Assembly (NCBI GenBank): GCA_016714015.1
Contig: JADJNZ010000011.1
Location: 62,001 to 126,000, forward strand
Direction: 5' to 3'
DNA: 64,000 nt
DNA from: Gemmatimonadota bacterium
GTDB lineage: Bacteria; Gemmatimonadota; Gemmatimonadetes; Gemmatimonadales; Gemmatimonadaceae
In this document: piece by piece, positions 51,249 to 62,071 of the stretch
How positions within the stretch are numbered: the first letter of the stretch is position 1
Layout: every line of letters begins with the position of its first letter
The notes under the pieces: generated by a model
The model's input: only the letters and a program-made list of their open reading frames with translations
What the model was told of the DNA's origin: nothing
Database searches by the model: none
Position numbers and translations under genes: made by a program

Positions 51249-52751
51249 CTAGCTCGCCATCGCCGCGCGGGCCGCGCGGAGCAGGGCGTTGAAGTCGAAC
51301 GGCTTCTCGAGGTAGCCCGACACGCCGTACCCGTCGAGGCGGTCCCGCAGTTCGCGTTCGGTGTGGCCGGAGGTCATGACCACCTTCACGGCCGGCACCG
51401 CCGCGCGCATCCGCCGCAACGTCTCGATCCCGTCCATCCCGGGCATCGTCAGGTCGAGGAGTACGCACCCCACCCGATCCGACGCGGCGACGAGCTTCTG
51501 CACGCCCTCCTCGCCGCTCGCCGCGTCGAGCACCTCGAACCCCTGTCGCGCGAGCAGGCGGCGCGTCACGTCGCGTACGGCGGGTTCGTCGTCCACCACG
51601 AGCACCGCGGCCGGCGCCGGCGCCGCCGCCGTCTGGGCGGCTGCCGGAAGGGCGGCCGTCGCGGGATCGATCGGGAGCAGCACGCGCATCGTCGTGCCCA
51701 CCCCCGGCGCGCTCGTCGCCTCGAGCGCGCCGCGATACGCGCGCAGGGTGCCCACGCTCATCGCGAGGCCGAGGCCGCGCCGTTTCGACTTGGTCGTCAC
51801 CCAGGGCTCGAACGCGCGGTCGAGCGCCTCGGCCGTCATCCCCACGCCGCGGTCGGTGATCTCGACCGACACGCAGCGCCCCGTCCCCAGCCCGCCGTCG
51901 ATCGTGAGCGAACGGCGGCGGGTCTCGTCGACGGTCGTCACCTCCGCACGGACCTGCACGCGATCGCTCGTCGCTTCCGACGCCTCGATCGCGTTCGTGA
52001 GCAGGGCCAGTAGCAGCTCCCGCAAGCGCTTCGCGTCGGCGAGCACGCGCGGCAGCTCGGTGACCTCGCGCGCCAGCCGGGCCCGCGATGCCGTGTCGAG
52101 CGCGGCCACCGCCTCCTCGAGCGCCCGCAACGCGTCCACCGGCTGCGCCGGCGCGGCGCCCCGACCGGCGAAGAACAGCAGTTGCCCCGTGAGTTCGGTC
52201 GCCCGTTCGGCGGCGAGTCGCAGGTCGGCCAACGCCGAGGCCGCGTCGCCGTCCGGCGCGATGTCGAGCTCCGCGAGCGTGGCGTTCCCGACGATCCCGA
52301 CGAGCAGGTTGTTGAAGTCGTGCGCGATTCCGCCGGCGAGCACGCCGAGGCACTCGAGGCGCCGGGCGCGCGCGCGCGCCGCATCCGTGCGTCGCGTGCG
52401 CGTGACATCCTCCACCACGCCCACCGTGCCGGCGCCTTCGGCGCGCGCGACCGCGGTCACGCGCAACCATTCAACGCCTGGCGCGCCCGTTGCCACGTGA
52501 TGCAGGCTCTCGCCGTCCTCGGCGAGTCCGAATGCGTCGGCGATGGCGATCGCATCCCCCACCCGTGCCTCGCCGAGCAGCCGGCTGACGAGCGCGGTGT
52601 CGAGGAGATCCTCCGCCGGGACCCCGAGCAGCTCGGCGAGCCGCGGGTTCACGTAGGTCGCACGACCGGTGGCATCGAGCAGGAAGAGCCCGGTCGGGGC
52701 ATCCATCGCGGCGGTCCGCGCCTGGTCGGGGGCCGCGAGCGCCGCCGTCAC
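51249..52751 (-). CDS. PAS hybrid histidine kinase coupled to a PilZ gene
   Basis: 500 residues from GTG 52749-52751, which overlaps the PilZ stop (GTGA) and has GGGAG at good spacing; the frame is open further upstream but that lies in the PilZ gene. One PAS (about 15-125), HisKA with His about 143 (LAGGIAHDFNNLLVGI), HATPase (LLTNAIEASEATSD; DRGVGMTAEA; RRGLGLAMSV; the Asn/Gly boxes are intact) and a C-terminal receiver (VLVVDDEPAVRDV; LLDLTMPGMDG; KPFDF). Soluble. Translational coupling to PilZ suggests the two proteins are made together. Confidence 0.9.
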   Translation of the reverse strand: MTAALAAPDQARTAAMDAPTGLFLLDATGRATYVNPRLAELLGVPAEDLLDTALVSRLLGEARVGDAIAIADAFGLAEDGESLHHVATGAPGVEWLRVTAVARAEGAGTVGVVEDVTRTRRTDAARARARRLECLGVLAGGIAHDFNNLLVGIVGNATLAELDIAPDGDAASALADLRLAAERATELTGQLLFFAGRGAAPAQPVDALRALEEAVAALDTASRARLAREVTELPRVLADAKRLRELLLALLTNAIEASEATSDRVQVRAEVTTVDETRRRSLTIDGGLGTGRCVSVEITDRGVGMTAEALDRAFEPWVTTKSKRRGLGLAMSVGTLRAYRGALEATSAPGVGTTMRVLLPIDPATAALPAAAQTAAAPAPAAVLVVDDEPAVRDVTRRLLARQGFEVLDAASGEEGVQKLVAASDRVGCVLLDLTMPGMDGIETLRRMRAAVPAVKVVMTSGHTERELRDRLDGYGVSGYLEKPFDFNALLRAARAAMAS

Positions 52752-53140
52752 TTCTGCTCCCGCCACGGATAGCGCTTGCGCAGCCACCACTGCTCGCGGA
52801 TGATCCGCCCGAACGGCAGCTTGGCCGCATCGAGTCGCAGCGCCAGCGTCGTCCCGTCGTAGCGCACGACGATCCCTTCCACCTCCGCCGTCTCGCCGCG
52901 CGCGAACCGGACCACGCCCGCCATCCGGTCCCCCATCAGGACGGTCGCGTCCACCGGGAGGCCGGTCGGCAGTTCCACCCGCACGCCGGTCTCGGAGCAG
53001 TCGGTGACCGCGCCGCGCAGCTTGCCCGAGGTGAACGCGGGCCGGTCATGCACCGGATACTCCACGCGGTAGTGTTGCCGCCGATTGGAGGGGTCGGTCT
53101 TCGGTTCGGGGATGGGTTCGGTCATCACGGATGGCGGCAC
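52748..53140 (-). CDS. PilZ-domain c-di-GMP receptor protein
   Basis: 130 residues from GTG 53138-53140, or 125 from ATG 53125. A stand-alone PilZ domain: the RxxxR motif in NRRQHYRVEYP and the D/NxSxxG motif in VTDCSETGVRVEL are both intact, so it should bind c-di-GMP. It has a basic, aromatic C-terminal tail (REQWWLRKRYPWREQK). No YcgR N-domain. Operon partner of the kinase behind it. The target could be the motor, but no sequence evidence shows it. Confidence 0.88.
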   Translation of the reverse strand: MPPSVMTEPIPEPKTDPSNRRQHYRVEYPVHDRPAFTSGKLRGAVTDCSETGVRVELPTGLPVDATVLMGDRMAGVVRFARGETAEVEGIVVRYDGTTLALRLDAAKLPFGRIIREQWWLRKRYPWREQK

Positions 53141-53165
53141 GGTCTGAGGGACTCCTCATCGATGA

Positions 53166-53192
53166 GTATCGGACGAGGCGGTCCCCCCATGA
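53166..53192 (-). promoter_or_regulatory. Possible sigma-28-type promoter of the PilZ-kinase pair
   Basis: Minus strand TCATGGGG-N11-TCCGATAC: good -10, partial -35, exact spacing, ending 26 bp before the PilZ start. Confidence 0.35.
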
Positions 53193-53250
53193 GCACGGCG
53201 CCGCAGCCCCGAACGAACACCGGGGCGGCCCGGCCGACTACATTGGACGC

Positions 53251-55155
<1,905 letters not shown>

Positions 55156-55185
55156 CCCCGTCATGAACTCTCAGGAGCGTACGCG

Positions 55186-55962
55186 TTGAATCCGTGGGTG
55201 ATGCGGTTGCTGATCGCGAATGTCGCGTGCTTCGGGCTGCAGATGATCCTGCCGCCGTTCACCGACTGGTTCCGGTTCTACGCGCCCTTCGCGCTCGTGC
55301 GGCCGTGGACGTTCGTCACGTACATGTTCCTGCACGGCGACCCGATGCACATCCTGTTCAACATGCTCGGGCTCTACATCTTCGGCTCGCGCGTGGAGTC
55401 GCGGATGGGGGGCACGCGCTTCCTGCAGATGTACCTCATCGCGGGCGTGGTGGGCGCGCTCGCGCACGCCGTGCTCAGTCCCGCCGCCCCGGTCGTCGGC
55501 GCCTCGGCCGCGATCTATGGCGTGCTCATGGCGTACGCGATGTTCTGGCCGCGCGACCGCATCTACGTGATGGGCGTCTTCCCCATCGAGGCCTGGCTCG
55601 CGATCGTCCTCTACGGGCTCTACGACCTGAGCTCGGGGATCGGCGGTGGCGGGCGCGTGGCGCATTTCGCGCATCTCGGCGGGCTCGCCGGGGCCTACCT
55701 CTATATCTGGGCGATGGACCGGTTCTCCCCGGCCAAGCGCTTCCGCGCCAAGGTCGGAGGCGTGGCGCCTTCCACAGAGAAGGCGCTCAAGCAGAACTGG
55801 AAGAACGTCCAGCTCGACGGCGTCCACCAGCTCTCGCGCGACGAGGTCAATCGCATCCTGGACAAGATCAACGCCGAGGGCATCGGCAGCCTCACCGCGG
55901 AGGAGAAACTCTTCCTCTCCAACTTCGTCCCCCCGGACGACCGGAAGAACTGGACGCAGTGA
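55186..55962 (+). CDS. Rhomboid-family intramembrane serine protease
   Basis: 258 residues from TTG 55186 with AGGAG upstream. Six hydrophobic segments; catalytic Ser in GASAAIYG and His in AHFAHLGGLAGAYL; the L1-loop motif HGDPMHILFNM is present. A cytoplasmic C-terminal tail of about 70 residues (LSRDEVNRILDKINAEGIGS) is common in soil-bacterial rhomboids. Substrates unknown. Confidence 0.93.
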   Translation: MNPWVMRLLIANVACFGLQMILPPFTDWFRFYAPFALVRPWTFVTYMFLHGDPMHILFNMLGLYIFGSRVESRMGGTRFLQMYLIAGVVGALAHAVLSPAAPVVGASAAIYGVLMAYAMFWPRDRIYVMGVFPIEAWLAIVLYGLYDLSSGIGGGGRVAHFAHLGGLAGAYLYIWAMDRFSPAKRFRAKVGGVAPSTEKALKQNWKNVQLDGVHQLSRDEVNRILDKINAEGIGSLTAEEKLFLSNFVPPDDRKNWTQ

Positions 55963-55963
55963 G

Positions 55964-55981
55964 GCGCCGTGCGCGCGGCGC
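55964..55981. terminator. Weak hairpin between convergent genes
   Basis: GCGCCG-TGCGCG-CGGCGC, 6-bp stem in the 24-bp gap between the rhomboid gene and the convergent unknown gene. Confidence 0.35.
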
Positions 55982-55986
55982 GCGCC

Positions 55987-56385
55987 CTACTTGACCATCA
56001 GCTTCTTGAGCCGGTCGCGGATCCCCATCAGCGCGTCCGCCTGGTCGGCGTTCTTCTTGATGATGTCCTCGAGCAGCACGAGGATCGTCGAGTCGTCCTC
56101 GACCATCGTCGGCTCGGGGCTGAGGCGCACGCCGAACCCCATGTGGCGACCCGGCTCGATCACCTGCTCGGTCTTGAGGACCACGTCGGCCTTCGCGTCG
56201 CAGACCCGCACCACGCAGAACTTCTTGCCGGCCTTCTCCATGTAGCCGAAGCGCACGAAGGCACTCTCCGGCCACGCCGGGATCTCATGGACGTAGCCGT
56301 CGGTGCCGGTGAAGGTCGTGGCACCGGGGACGAGCGACGGAAGGTTCCGCTCGAGACCGCCGTGGTACATGAACGCGTGACGCAT
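55987..56385 (-). CDS. Unknown small soluble protein
   Basis: 132 residues from ATG 56383-56385. No signal or membrane segment. Beta-rich first half (GTDGYVHEIPAWPESAFVRF, KKFCVVRVCDAKADVVLKT) and a helical second half (DDSTILVLLEDIIKKNADQA, ending DRLKKLMVK). I do not recognise a family. It is single, divergent from the aminotransferase gene and convergent with the rhomboid gene, so context gives no function. Codon use matches its neighbours. Confidence 0.75.
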   Translation of the reverse strand: MRHAFMYHGGLERNLPSLVPGATTFTGTDGYVHEIPAWPESAFVRFGYMEKAGKKFCVVRVCDAKADVVLKTEQVIEPGRHMGFGVRLSPEPTMVEDDSTILVLLEDIIKKNADQADALMGIRDRLKKLMVK

Positions 56386-56470
56386 CGTGATCCTTTCTGG
56401 GATTGGGGTGACCGGGACGCCCGGAAGCTAGCCGGATGCGTCCCTCGCCGCACCTGACCAGATTGATGGG

Positions 56471-57643
56471 GTGACCACCACCCCCTCCGCCGCCGCCGCG
56501 GCCCGGTCCAAGCTCCCGCAGGTCGGTACCACCATCTTCACGGTGATGTCCGCCCTCGCCACCGAGGTCGGCGCGGTGAACCTCGGGCAGGGGTTCCCCG
56601 ATTTCCCCGTCCCGGAGCCGCTCGTCGAAGCGCTCGCGAAGGCCATGCGCGACGGCAAGAACCAGTACGCGCCGAGCAACGGCATCCTGCCGCTGCGCGA
56701 GGCCATCGCCGCGAAGACCGCCGCGATGTACGGCCACCGGCCGCACGTCGAACACGAGATCACCGTCACCAGCGGTGCGTCGGAGGCGATCTTCGACGCC
56801 ATCCAGGCGACGGTGAGGGCAGGGGACGAGGTGGTCACGCTCGACCCGAGCTACGACCTGTACGAGCCGGCCATCACCCTCGCCGGCGGGACGAGTGTGC
56901 GTGTGCCGCTGGGCGCGCGCGACTTCGCCGTCGACTGGGAGCGGCTCGCGGCCGCGGTCACCTCCCGCACCCGGATGATCGTCATCAACTCGCCGCACAA
57001 CCCGACCGGCGCGATCTGGACGGCGGACGACGTGGCCCGTCTCGCGGCGCTCGTGCGGGACACCGACATCCTCATCCTCTCCGATGAGGTGTACGAGCAC
57101 ATCATGTACGATGGCCGGTGGCACGAGAGCGTGCTCCGGCATGAGGACCTCCGCACCCGCGCCTTCGTCATCTCGAGCTTCGGCAAGACCTATCACTGCA
57201 CCGGCTGGCGGATGGGCTACTGCATCGCGCCGGCCGCGCTCACCGCCGAGCTGCGGAAGGTCCATCAGTACAACACCTTCAGCGGCTTCACCGCCGCGCA
57301 GTGGGCATTCGCGGAGATGCTCAAGTCGCATCCGGAGCATCACCGGTCGCTCGGGGCGTTCTATCAGGCGAGGCGCGATCGCTTCGCCACGCAGCTCTCG
57401 CGCACGCGCCTGCGTCCGTATCCGGTGCCCGGCGGCTACTTCCAGGTGGTGGACTATGCCGCCGTCTCCGATCTCCCCGATCTGGAGTTTGCGCGCTGGC
57501 TCTGCACCACGCACGGCGTCGCGACGATCCCCATGTCCCCGTTCTACGGCACGCCGCCGGAGGGACAACGGCTCGTGCGGCTCTGCTTCGCCAAGCATGA
57601 GGCCACCCTCGATGCGGCCATCGCCCGGCTGGAGGCCCTGTGA
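56471..57643 (+). CDS. Class I/II PLP aminotransferase (methionine/glutamine type)
   Basis: 390 residues from GTG 56471. PLP Lys in SSFGKTYHCTGWRMGY, substrate-binding Arg near the end (RLVRLCFAKHEATL), and INSPHNPTGAIW with the PLP-binding Asn. It resembles the YbdL/kynurenine aminotransferase (glutamine transaminase K) group, which transaminates methionine or glutamine with keto acids. The start of the next gene overlaps its stop (GTGA); that gene is an omega-amidase candidate, the known partner that hydrolyses the alpha-ketoglutaramate formed. Confidence 0.9.
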   Translation: MTTTPSAAAAARSKLPQVGTTIFTVMSALATEVGAVNLGQGFPDFPVPEPLVEALAKAMRDGKNQYAPSNGILPLREAIAAKTAAMYGHRPHVEHEITVTSGASEAIFDAIQATVRAGDEVVTLDPSYDLYEPAITLAGGTSVRVPLGARDFAVDWERLAAAVTSRTRMIVINSPHNPTGAIWTADDVARLAALVRDTDILILSDEVYEHIMYDGRWHESVLRHEDLRTRAFVISSFGKTYHCTGWRMGYCIAPAALTAELRKVHQYNTFSGFTAAQWAFAEMLKSHPEHHRSLGAFYQARRDRFATQLSRTRLRPYPVPGGYFQVVDYAAVSDLPDLEFARWLCTTHGVATIPMSPFYGTPPEGQRLVRLCFAKHEATLDAAIARLEAL

Positions 57644-58440
57644 GCGACCTGCGCGTCACGCTCGTCCAGCACGAGACCCTGTGGCATGACGCCAAGGGGA
57701 ACCACAAGCGCATCGCCGCGCAGCTCGCGCCGCATCGCGGCCGCACCGACCTGGTCGTCCTGCCCGAGACCTTCACCACCGGCTTCTCCAATGAGGCGAT
57801 CGCCACGGCGGAGCCGATGCTCGGCACCTCGGTGGCCTGGATGCGCGAGCAGGCGCTCCAACTCGATGCCGCGGTCACGGGGAGCCTGCAGGTCCGCGAC
57901 GACGCCGGGGTGCACAATCGGCTGGTCTTCGCGACGCCGGACGGCGATGTCCGGCACTACGACAAGCGCCACCTCTTCCGCATGGCGCGTGAGCACGAGC
58001 GGTATGTGCCCGGCGGACCGCGCCTCGTCGTCGAGTGGCGCGGCTGGCGGATCTGCCCGCTCGTCTGCTACGACCTGCGCTTCCCGGTCTTCTCGCGCAA
58101 CCGTGCCGACGCGTCGCGCGAGAGCGGGCTCGAGTACGACCTGCTCCTCTACGTCGCCAACTGGCCCGCGGCGCGCCACGAGCACTGGCGTGCGCTGCTG
58201 CGCGCGCGCGCGATCGAGAATCTCGCCGCCGTCGTGGCCGTGAATCGCGTGGGCGAGGACGGCAACGGCTTCACCTACGCCGGCGGCAGCGCGGTGATCG
58301 ACGCGCTCGGTGCCACCCTCGTCGAGGGCGATGCGACCATGCGCGTCCTCGAGGCCACCCTCTCGCGCACGGCGCTCGACGCGTATCGGCAGCGCTTTCC
58401 CGCGCACCTCGACGCCGACGGGTTCACGCTCAGCGACTGA
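57640..58440 (+). CDS. Carbon-nitrogen hydrolase, probable omega-amidase
   Basis: 266 residues from GTG 57640. The nitrilase-family triad is present: Glu in LPETFTTGFSNEA, Lys in YDKRHLFRMAREH, Cys in ICPLVCYDLRFPVFSR. The YDKRHLFRM stretch is typical of YafV/NIT2 omega-amidases that convert alpha-ketoglutaramate or alpha-ketosuccinamate to the keto acid and ammonia. Coupling to the aminotransferase supports this role. Confidence 0.9.
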   Translation: MSDLRVTLVQHETLWHDAKGNHKRIAAQLAPHRGRTDLVVLPETFTTGFSNEAIATAEPMLGTSVAWMREQALQLDAAVTGSLQVRDDAGVHNRLVFATPDGDVRHYDKRHLFRMAREHERYVPGGPRLVVEWRGWRICPLVCYDLRFPVFSRNRADASRESGLEYDLLLYVANWPAARHEHWRALLRARAIENLAAVVAVNRVGEDGNGFTYAGGSAVIDALGATLVEGDATMRVLEATLSRTALDAYRQRFPAHLDADGFTLSD

Positions 58441-59503
58441 CCCCGCGCGCGTTCCCGCGGCGCACCGGCCCCACGATCTCCCATGTGCGTGGATCCTCCA
58501 GCCCGAGCAGCCACACCGAGTACCCGCGCAGCCCATGCTGCCGCACCAGGTGCAGCTTCGCCTCGAAGGCGCGCGCATCCTCGATCCACGCATGCTCGAA
58601 CACGCCGCGCGTCTCCCACATCGCCACCCACGCGCGCTGCGTCTCGTCCCACCGCGGTGAGGCGCCGGCCGCGCGGATGATCTCCATCAGACGCGGGTAG
58701 GCGATGTCCTCGCCCACCGGGCGCGCATCCCCCGTGCGCGGCGTGTACCCGGCGTACCAGTGGTCCGAGTAGCCCGCGAGCCCGAGCGAGATCTTCCCTG
58801 GCGGCACCCCCTGCGCGAGCAGGTACTCCAGCGAGGCCCGCATCCACGGGTATCCCGCGACCGGTCCCGGCGTCGAGCCGCCGGTGTGCTGCGCGTACGT
58901 CATGTACGAGAGGAAGTCGAGTGCCTCGGCCAGCGCCGTGTAGTCGTACGCCCCGCGCCAGTAGTCGTACATCCACTGGTGGTAGGGGCGCGCGCCGCGC
59001 ACGTCGTCGGTCCGCGGGACCACCGCCGCCGAGAGCTGGCAGCCGGCCGCGTGCACCGAGTCCGCCACTTCGCGCGCGAACGCCGTGAACGCGTCGCGAT
59101 CGCCGACGAAGAGGTTCTCCAGGTCGAGCTGGATCCCGTCGAGCCGCTCGCGACGGCAGAGTTCGGCCATGCTGCGGGCCGAGGCGGTGCGCGCGCTGCG
59201 GTCGGTGACGATGTGATGCAGGATGCCGAGGTCGAAGCCGGGATTCATCACCAGCGGATGCAACTGGACGCCGTGGGCCCGTGCCGCGGCGACGATCCGT
59301 GCATCCGTGCCGCCGCGGATGCGCCCGGCACTGTCGATCGCATACACCTGCGGCGCGACGATCGTCACCTGTGCCGCGTGCGCGACGAAGCTCGCGATGC
59401 CCGCCGAGTCGTTGCGGACGTACCAGATGGACTCGAGGGGACGCTCGGCCGCCTGGGCGGCGCAGAGGGAAGGGAGCGACAGGAGGCAGAGGACGGTGCG
59501 CAT
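58430..59503 (-). CDS. GH18-like secreted glycoside hydrolase
   Basis: 357 residues from ATG 59501-59503. Sec signal peptide (VLCLLSLPSLCAAQA). A TIM-barrel family 18-like core: beta strand with the acid motif RLDGIQLDLENLF (DGxxxDxE form) and FLSYMTYAQHTGG, plus GKISLGLAGYSDHWY. The catalytic Glu seems kept. It resembles spore-type YaaH/CFLE or chitinase-like proteins without LysM domains. Its last 11 bases overlap the omega-amidase gene. It diverges from the next lipoprotein with 27 bp between start codons. Confidence 0.8.
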   Translation of the reverse strand: MRTVLCLLSLPSLCAAQAAERPLESIWYVRNDSAGIASFVAHAAQVTIVAPQVYAIDSAGRIRGGTDARIVAAARAHGVQLHPLVMNPGFDLGILHHIVTDRSARTASARSMAELCRRERLDGIQLDLENLFVGDRDAFTAFAREVADSVHAAGCQLSAAVVPRTDDVRGARPYHQWMYDYWRGAYDYTALAEALDFLSYMTYAQHTGGSTPGPVAGYPWMRASLEYLLAQGVPPGKISLGLAGYSDHWYAGYTPRTGDARPVGEDIAYPRLMEIIRAAGASPRWDETQRAWVAMWETRGVFEHAWIEDARAFEAKLHLVRQHGLRGYSVWLLGLEDPRTWEIVGPVRRGNARGVSR

Positions 59504-59530
59504 GCGGGGAATCTTGCACATCTTCCGCGC

Positions 59531-61066
59531 ATGCACGACTCCGCCGCCCCTCGCCGCACGGCCCGGCGCATCACGCCGCGCGCCCTCGCCGCGCTCCTCC
59601 TCGCCCTCGTCGCCGCCTGCTCCGACGGCCCCACGGGTCCGCGCACCCCCGCCGAGCTCACCGTCCCGCCCATCACCCGTGAGTTCCGCGGGATGTGGAT
59701 CGCCACCGTCGCCAACATCGACTGGCCCCAGACCGCCGGGCTCTCCGCCTCCGCGCAGCAGCAACAGCTCACCCAGCTCCTCGACATCGCCCAGCAGACC
59801 GGCATCAACGCCGTCATCCTCCAGGTCCGCGCCGCCGGCGATGCGCTGTATCCCTCCAGCATCGAACCCTGGGCCAAGGCCCTCATGGGCGCGCAGGGCG
59901 TCGATCCCGGCTACGACCCGCTCCAGTTCGCCATCAACGAAGCGCACCGTCGCGGGATGGAGCTCCACGCCTGGTTCAATCCGTTCCGCGCCGCCAACCT
60001 CAGCGACACCGCGGCGCTCGCCGCCACCCACTTCGCCCGCCAGCGCCCCGAGCTCACCCGCGTCCACTGCACGCAGCTCTGGTTCGATCCCGGCGAACCC
60101 GAGGTGCAGGATCGCGCCATCGCCGTCATCCGCGACGTCGTCCTCCGCTACGAGATCGACGCGGTCCACATCGACGATTTCTTCTATCCGTATCCCAGCG
60201 GCACCTGCCCCGGCCTCGATTTCGCCGACAGCGCCACCTATGCGCGGTACGTGAACGCCGGCGGGCTCCTCGCGCGCGCCGATTGGCGCCGCGACAACGT
60301 CAACCGCTTCGTCCAGCGTGTGTACGCGGAGGTGCACGACGCCGAGTCCGCCGTGCGCTTCGGCGTGAGTCCCTTCGGCATCTGGCGTCCCGGCAATCCC
60401 GCCGGCATCACCGGTCTCGATGCCTACGCGACCATCTATGCCGACTCGCGCCACTGGCTGCAGAGCGGCTGGGTGGACTACCTCGCACCGCAGCTCTACT
60501 GGTCCATCGCCTCCACCGGCCAGAGCTTCCCCGCGCTCCTCGGCTGGTGGCGTCAGCAGAACGCGCTGCGCCGGCACTTCTGGCCCGGTCTCGCATCATA
60601 TAGGACGGCCGACGGCACAGGCTCCGCCTTCGCCAACGGCGAGATCCCCGCGCAGGTCACCCTCGCGCGCGCGCAGGCCATCGAGACCGGCGGCGCGACC
60701 GGCACCATCCTCTACAACGCGAGCAGCGTGCGCAGCGATCGTGGCGGTTTCGCCACCGCCCTTTCCACCGGGCTCTACGCCGAGCCCGCCATCCCGCCCG
60801 CGACCACTTGGCTCGACGCCGTCGCGCCCGCCGAACCCACGGTCACCGTGACCGGCACGCCGGGGGCGCTGGCCATCCGTCCTTCCGGCGTCCCCGATGC
60901 GTACTGGTGGCTCGTGCGCTGGCGCGCGAACGGCCAGTGGGGGCAGCGTCTCGTGCGCGCCAACGTCCCGAGCATCGCGCTCAACGCGATGGAGGTCGAT
61001 GGCATCGTCGTCAATGCGATCGACCAGGTGGGGAACGCCTCGCCGCCGGTGGTCTGGCGGCCCTGA
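59531..61066 (+). CDS. GHL10 (UPF0748/YngK-type) glycosyl-hydrolase-like lipoprotein
   Basis: 511 residues from ATG 59531. Lipobox VAAC after an Arg-rich N-terminus and hydrophobic stretch. The GHL10 signatures are clear: REFRGMWIATVANIDWP, ILQVRAAGDALYPS, WFNPFRA, VHIDDFFYPYP and FGVSPFGIWRP. A C-terminal Fn3-like tail (about 420-511) follows. This family is thought to act on cell-surface glycans or peptidoglycan; substrates are unproven. It ends 11 bp from the convergent sugar kinase gene. Confidence 0.88.
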   Translation: MHDSAAPRRTARRITPRALAALLLALVAACSDGPTGPRTPAELTVPPITREFRGMWIATVANIDWPQTAGLSASAQQQQLTQLLDIAQQTGINAVILQVRAAGDALYPSSIEPWAKALMGAQGVDPGYDPLQFAINEAHRRGMELHAWFNPFRAANLSDTAALAATHFARQRPELTRVHCTQLWFDPGEPEVQDRAIAVIRDVVLRYEIDAVHIDDFFYPYPSGTCPGLDFADSATYARYVNAGGLLARADWRRDNVNRFVQRVYAEVHDAESAVRFGVSPFGIWRPGNPAGITGLDAYATIYADSRHWLQSGWVDYLAPQLYWSIASTGQSFPALLGWWRQQNALRRHFWPGLASYRTADGTGSAFANGEIPAQVTLARAQAIETGGATGTILYNASSVRSDRGGFATALSTGLYAEPAIPPATTWLDAVAPAEPTVTVTGTPGALAIRPSGVPDAYWWLVRWRANGQWGQRLVRANVPSIALNAMEVDGIVVNAIDQVGNASPPVVWRP

Positions 61067-61077
61067 GGAGTGGTGCG

Positions 61078-62007
61078 TCAGCCGCGCGGCAGCGCGGGCG
61101 TTGCCCCGACCTGTGAGCAGACATACGCCGCGACGGCGTTCGCCTTCGTCGCGACCTCCTCCAGCGGTTGCCCGTTGAGCAACCCCACCAGCAGCGCCGC
61201 GGTGAACGCATCCCCCGCGCCCACGCTGTCCACCACCGTCGTCAGCGGCGCCAGCGTCTCCACCTCGGTGCTCGGCGTGCGCATCAGCGAGCCGCGCTCC
61301 GCGCGCGTCAGCACCGCGAGCCGCAGCGCGAACTTGTCCACGAGCGCGCGGAGCAGCTCCGCCTCCGAGCCCGCGCCCAGCGCGCAGAGGCGCGCCACCA
61401 CCGGCAGCTCGTCCGCGTTGAGCTTCACCGCGTTCGCCAGCGTCAGCGAGGTCTTGATCACTTCCGAGTCGTAGAACCGCTCCCGCAGGTTCACGTCCAG
61501 CAGCCGCCACGACCGCGGCGGCGTCGCGCCCACCGCATGCCGCACCGTGTCGCGCGACAGCCGCGACCGCTGCGCCAACGTCCCGAAGCAGATCGCTTCC
61601 GCGCGCTTCACCACGCCGTCGATCGTCGACGACCAGGGGATGTGGTCCCACGCCGCATCGTCCGCGATGAGATAGCTCGGCCGTCCCTTCGAGTCGACGG
61701 AGACGTGCACCACGCCCGTCGCCTTGCCGTTCACCCGCGCGACCGTCTCGCGATGCACCTTCGCCGCGTCGAGCTTCTCGAACGCCATGTTGCCGCGCGA
61801 GTCGTTCCCCACCGCGCTCACGAGCCACGTCTCCGCCCCAAGCGCGGCTGCGTGGATCACGACGTTCGCCGGCGCCCCGCCGAACTGCGCCGTCCCGTTC
61901 GGGAAGATGTCCCACAGCGCCTCTCCCACGCCGACGATGATCGGCTTCACCGGAGCGGAGGGCGTGCGGGCGACTGGGCGCGAGGCGCGGAAGGGCGGGG
62001 CGGTCAC
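61078..62007 (-). CDS. PfkB-family sugar kinase, fructokinase-like
   Basis: 309 residues from GTG 62005-62007. GVGEALWDIFPNGTAQFGGAP at the N-terminus (first PfkB signature), and the second signature VVDSVGAGDAFTAALLVGLL with the catalytic Asp in GAGD. WDIF and FGGAPANVVIHAAALG are seen in fructokinases. The frame is open upstream to 62244 but that part overlaps the acylase gene and is not kinase-like. Confidence 0.87.
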   Translation of the reverse strand: MTAPPFRASRPVARTPSAPVKPIIVGVGEALWDIFPNGTAQFGGAPANVVIHAAALGAETWLVSAVGNDSRGNMAFEKLDAAKVHRETVARVNGKATGVVHVSVDSKGRPSYLIADDAAWDHIPWSSTIDGVVKRAEAICFGTLAQRSRLSRDTVRHAVGATPPRSWRLLDVNLRERFYDSEVIKTSLTLANAVKLNADELPVVARLCALGAGSEAELLRALVDKFALRLAVLTRAERGSLMRTPSTEVETLAPLTTVVDSVGAGDAFTAALLVGLLNGQPLEEVATKANAVAAYVCSQVGATPALPRG

Positions 62008-62071
62008 GTCCGCAATTTCGCCGGGCGCACCAGGAATGCGCCACTGACGCGGAATTGGACAGCACGCCCGC

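Noticed and set aside
53131..53250. N-terminal extension of the kinase at 53251
   Set aside because: It overlaps the divergent PilZ gene and its promoter and shows no domain; the PAS domain begins right after ATG 53251.
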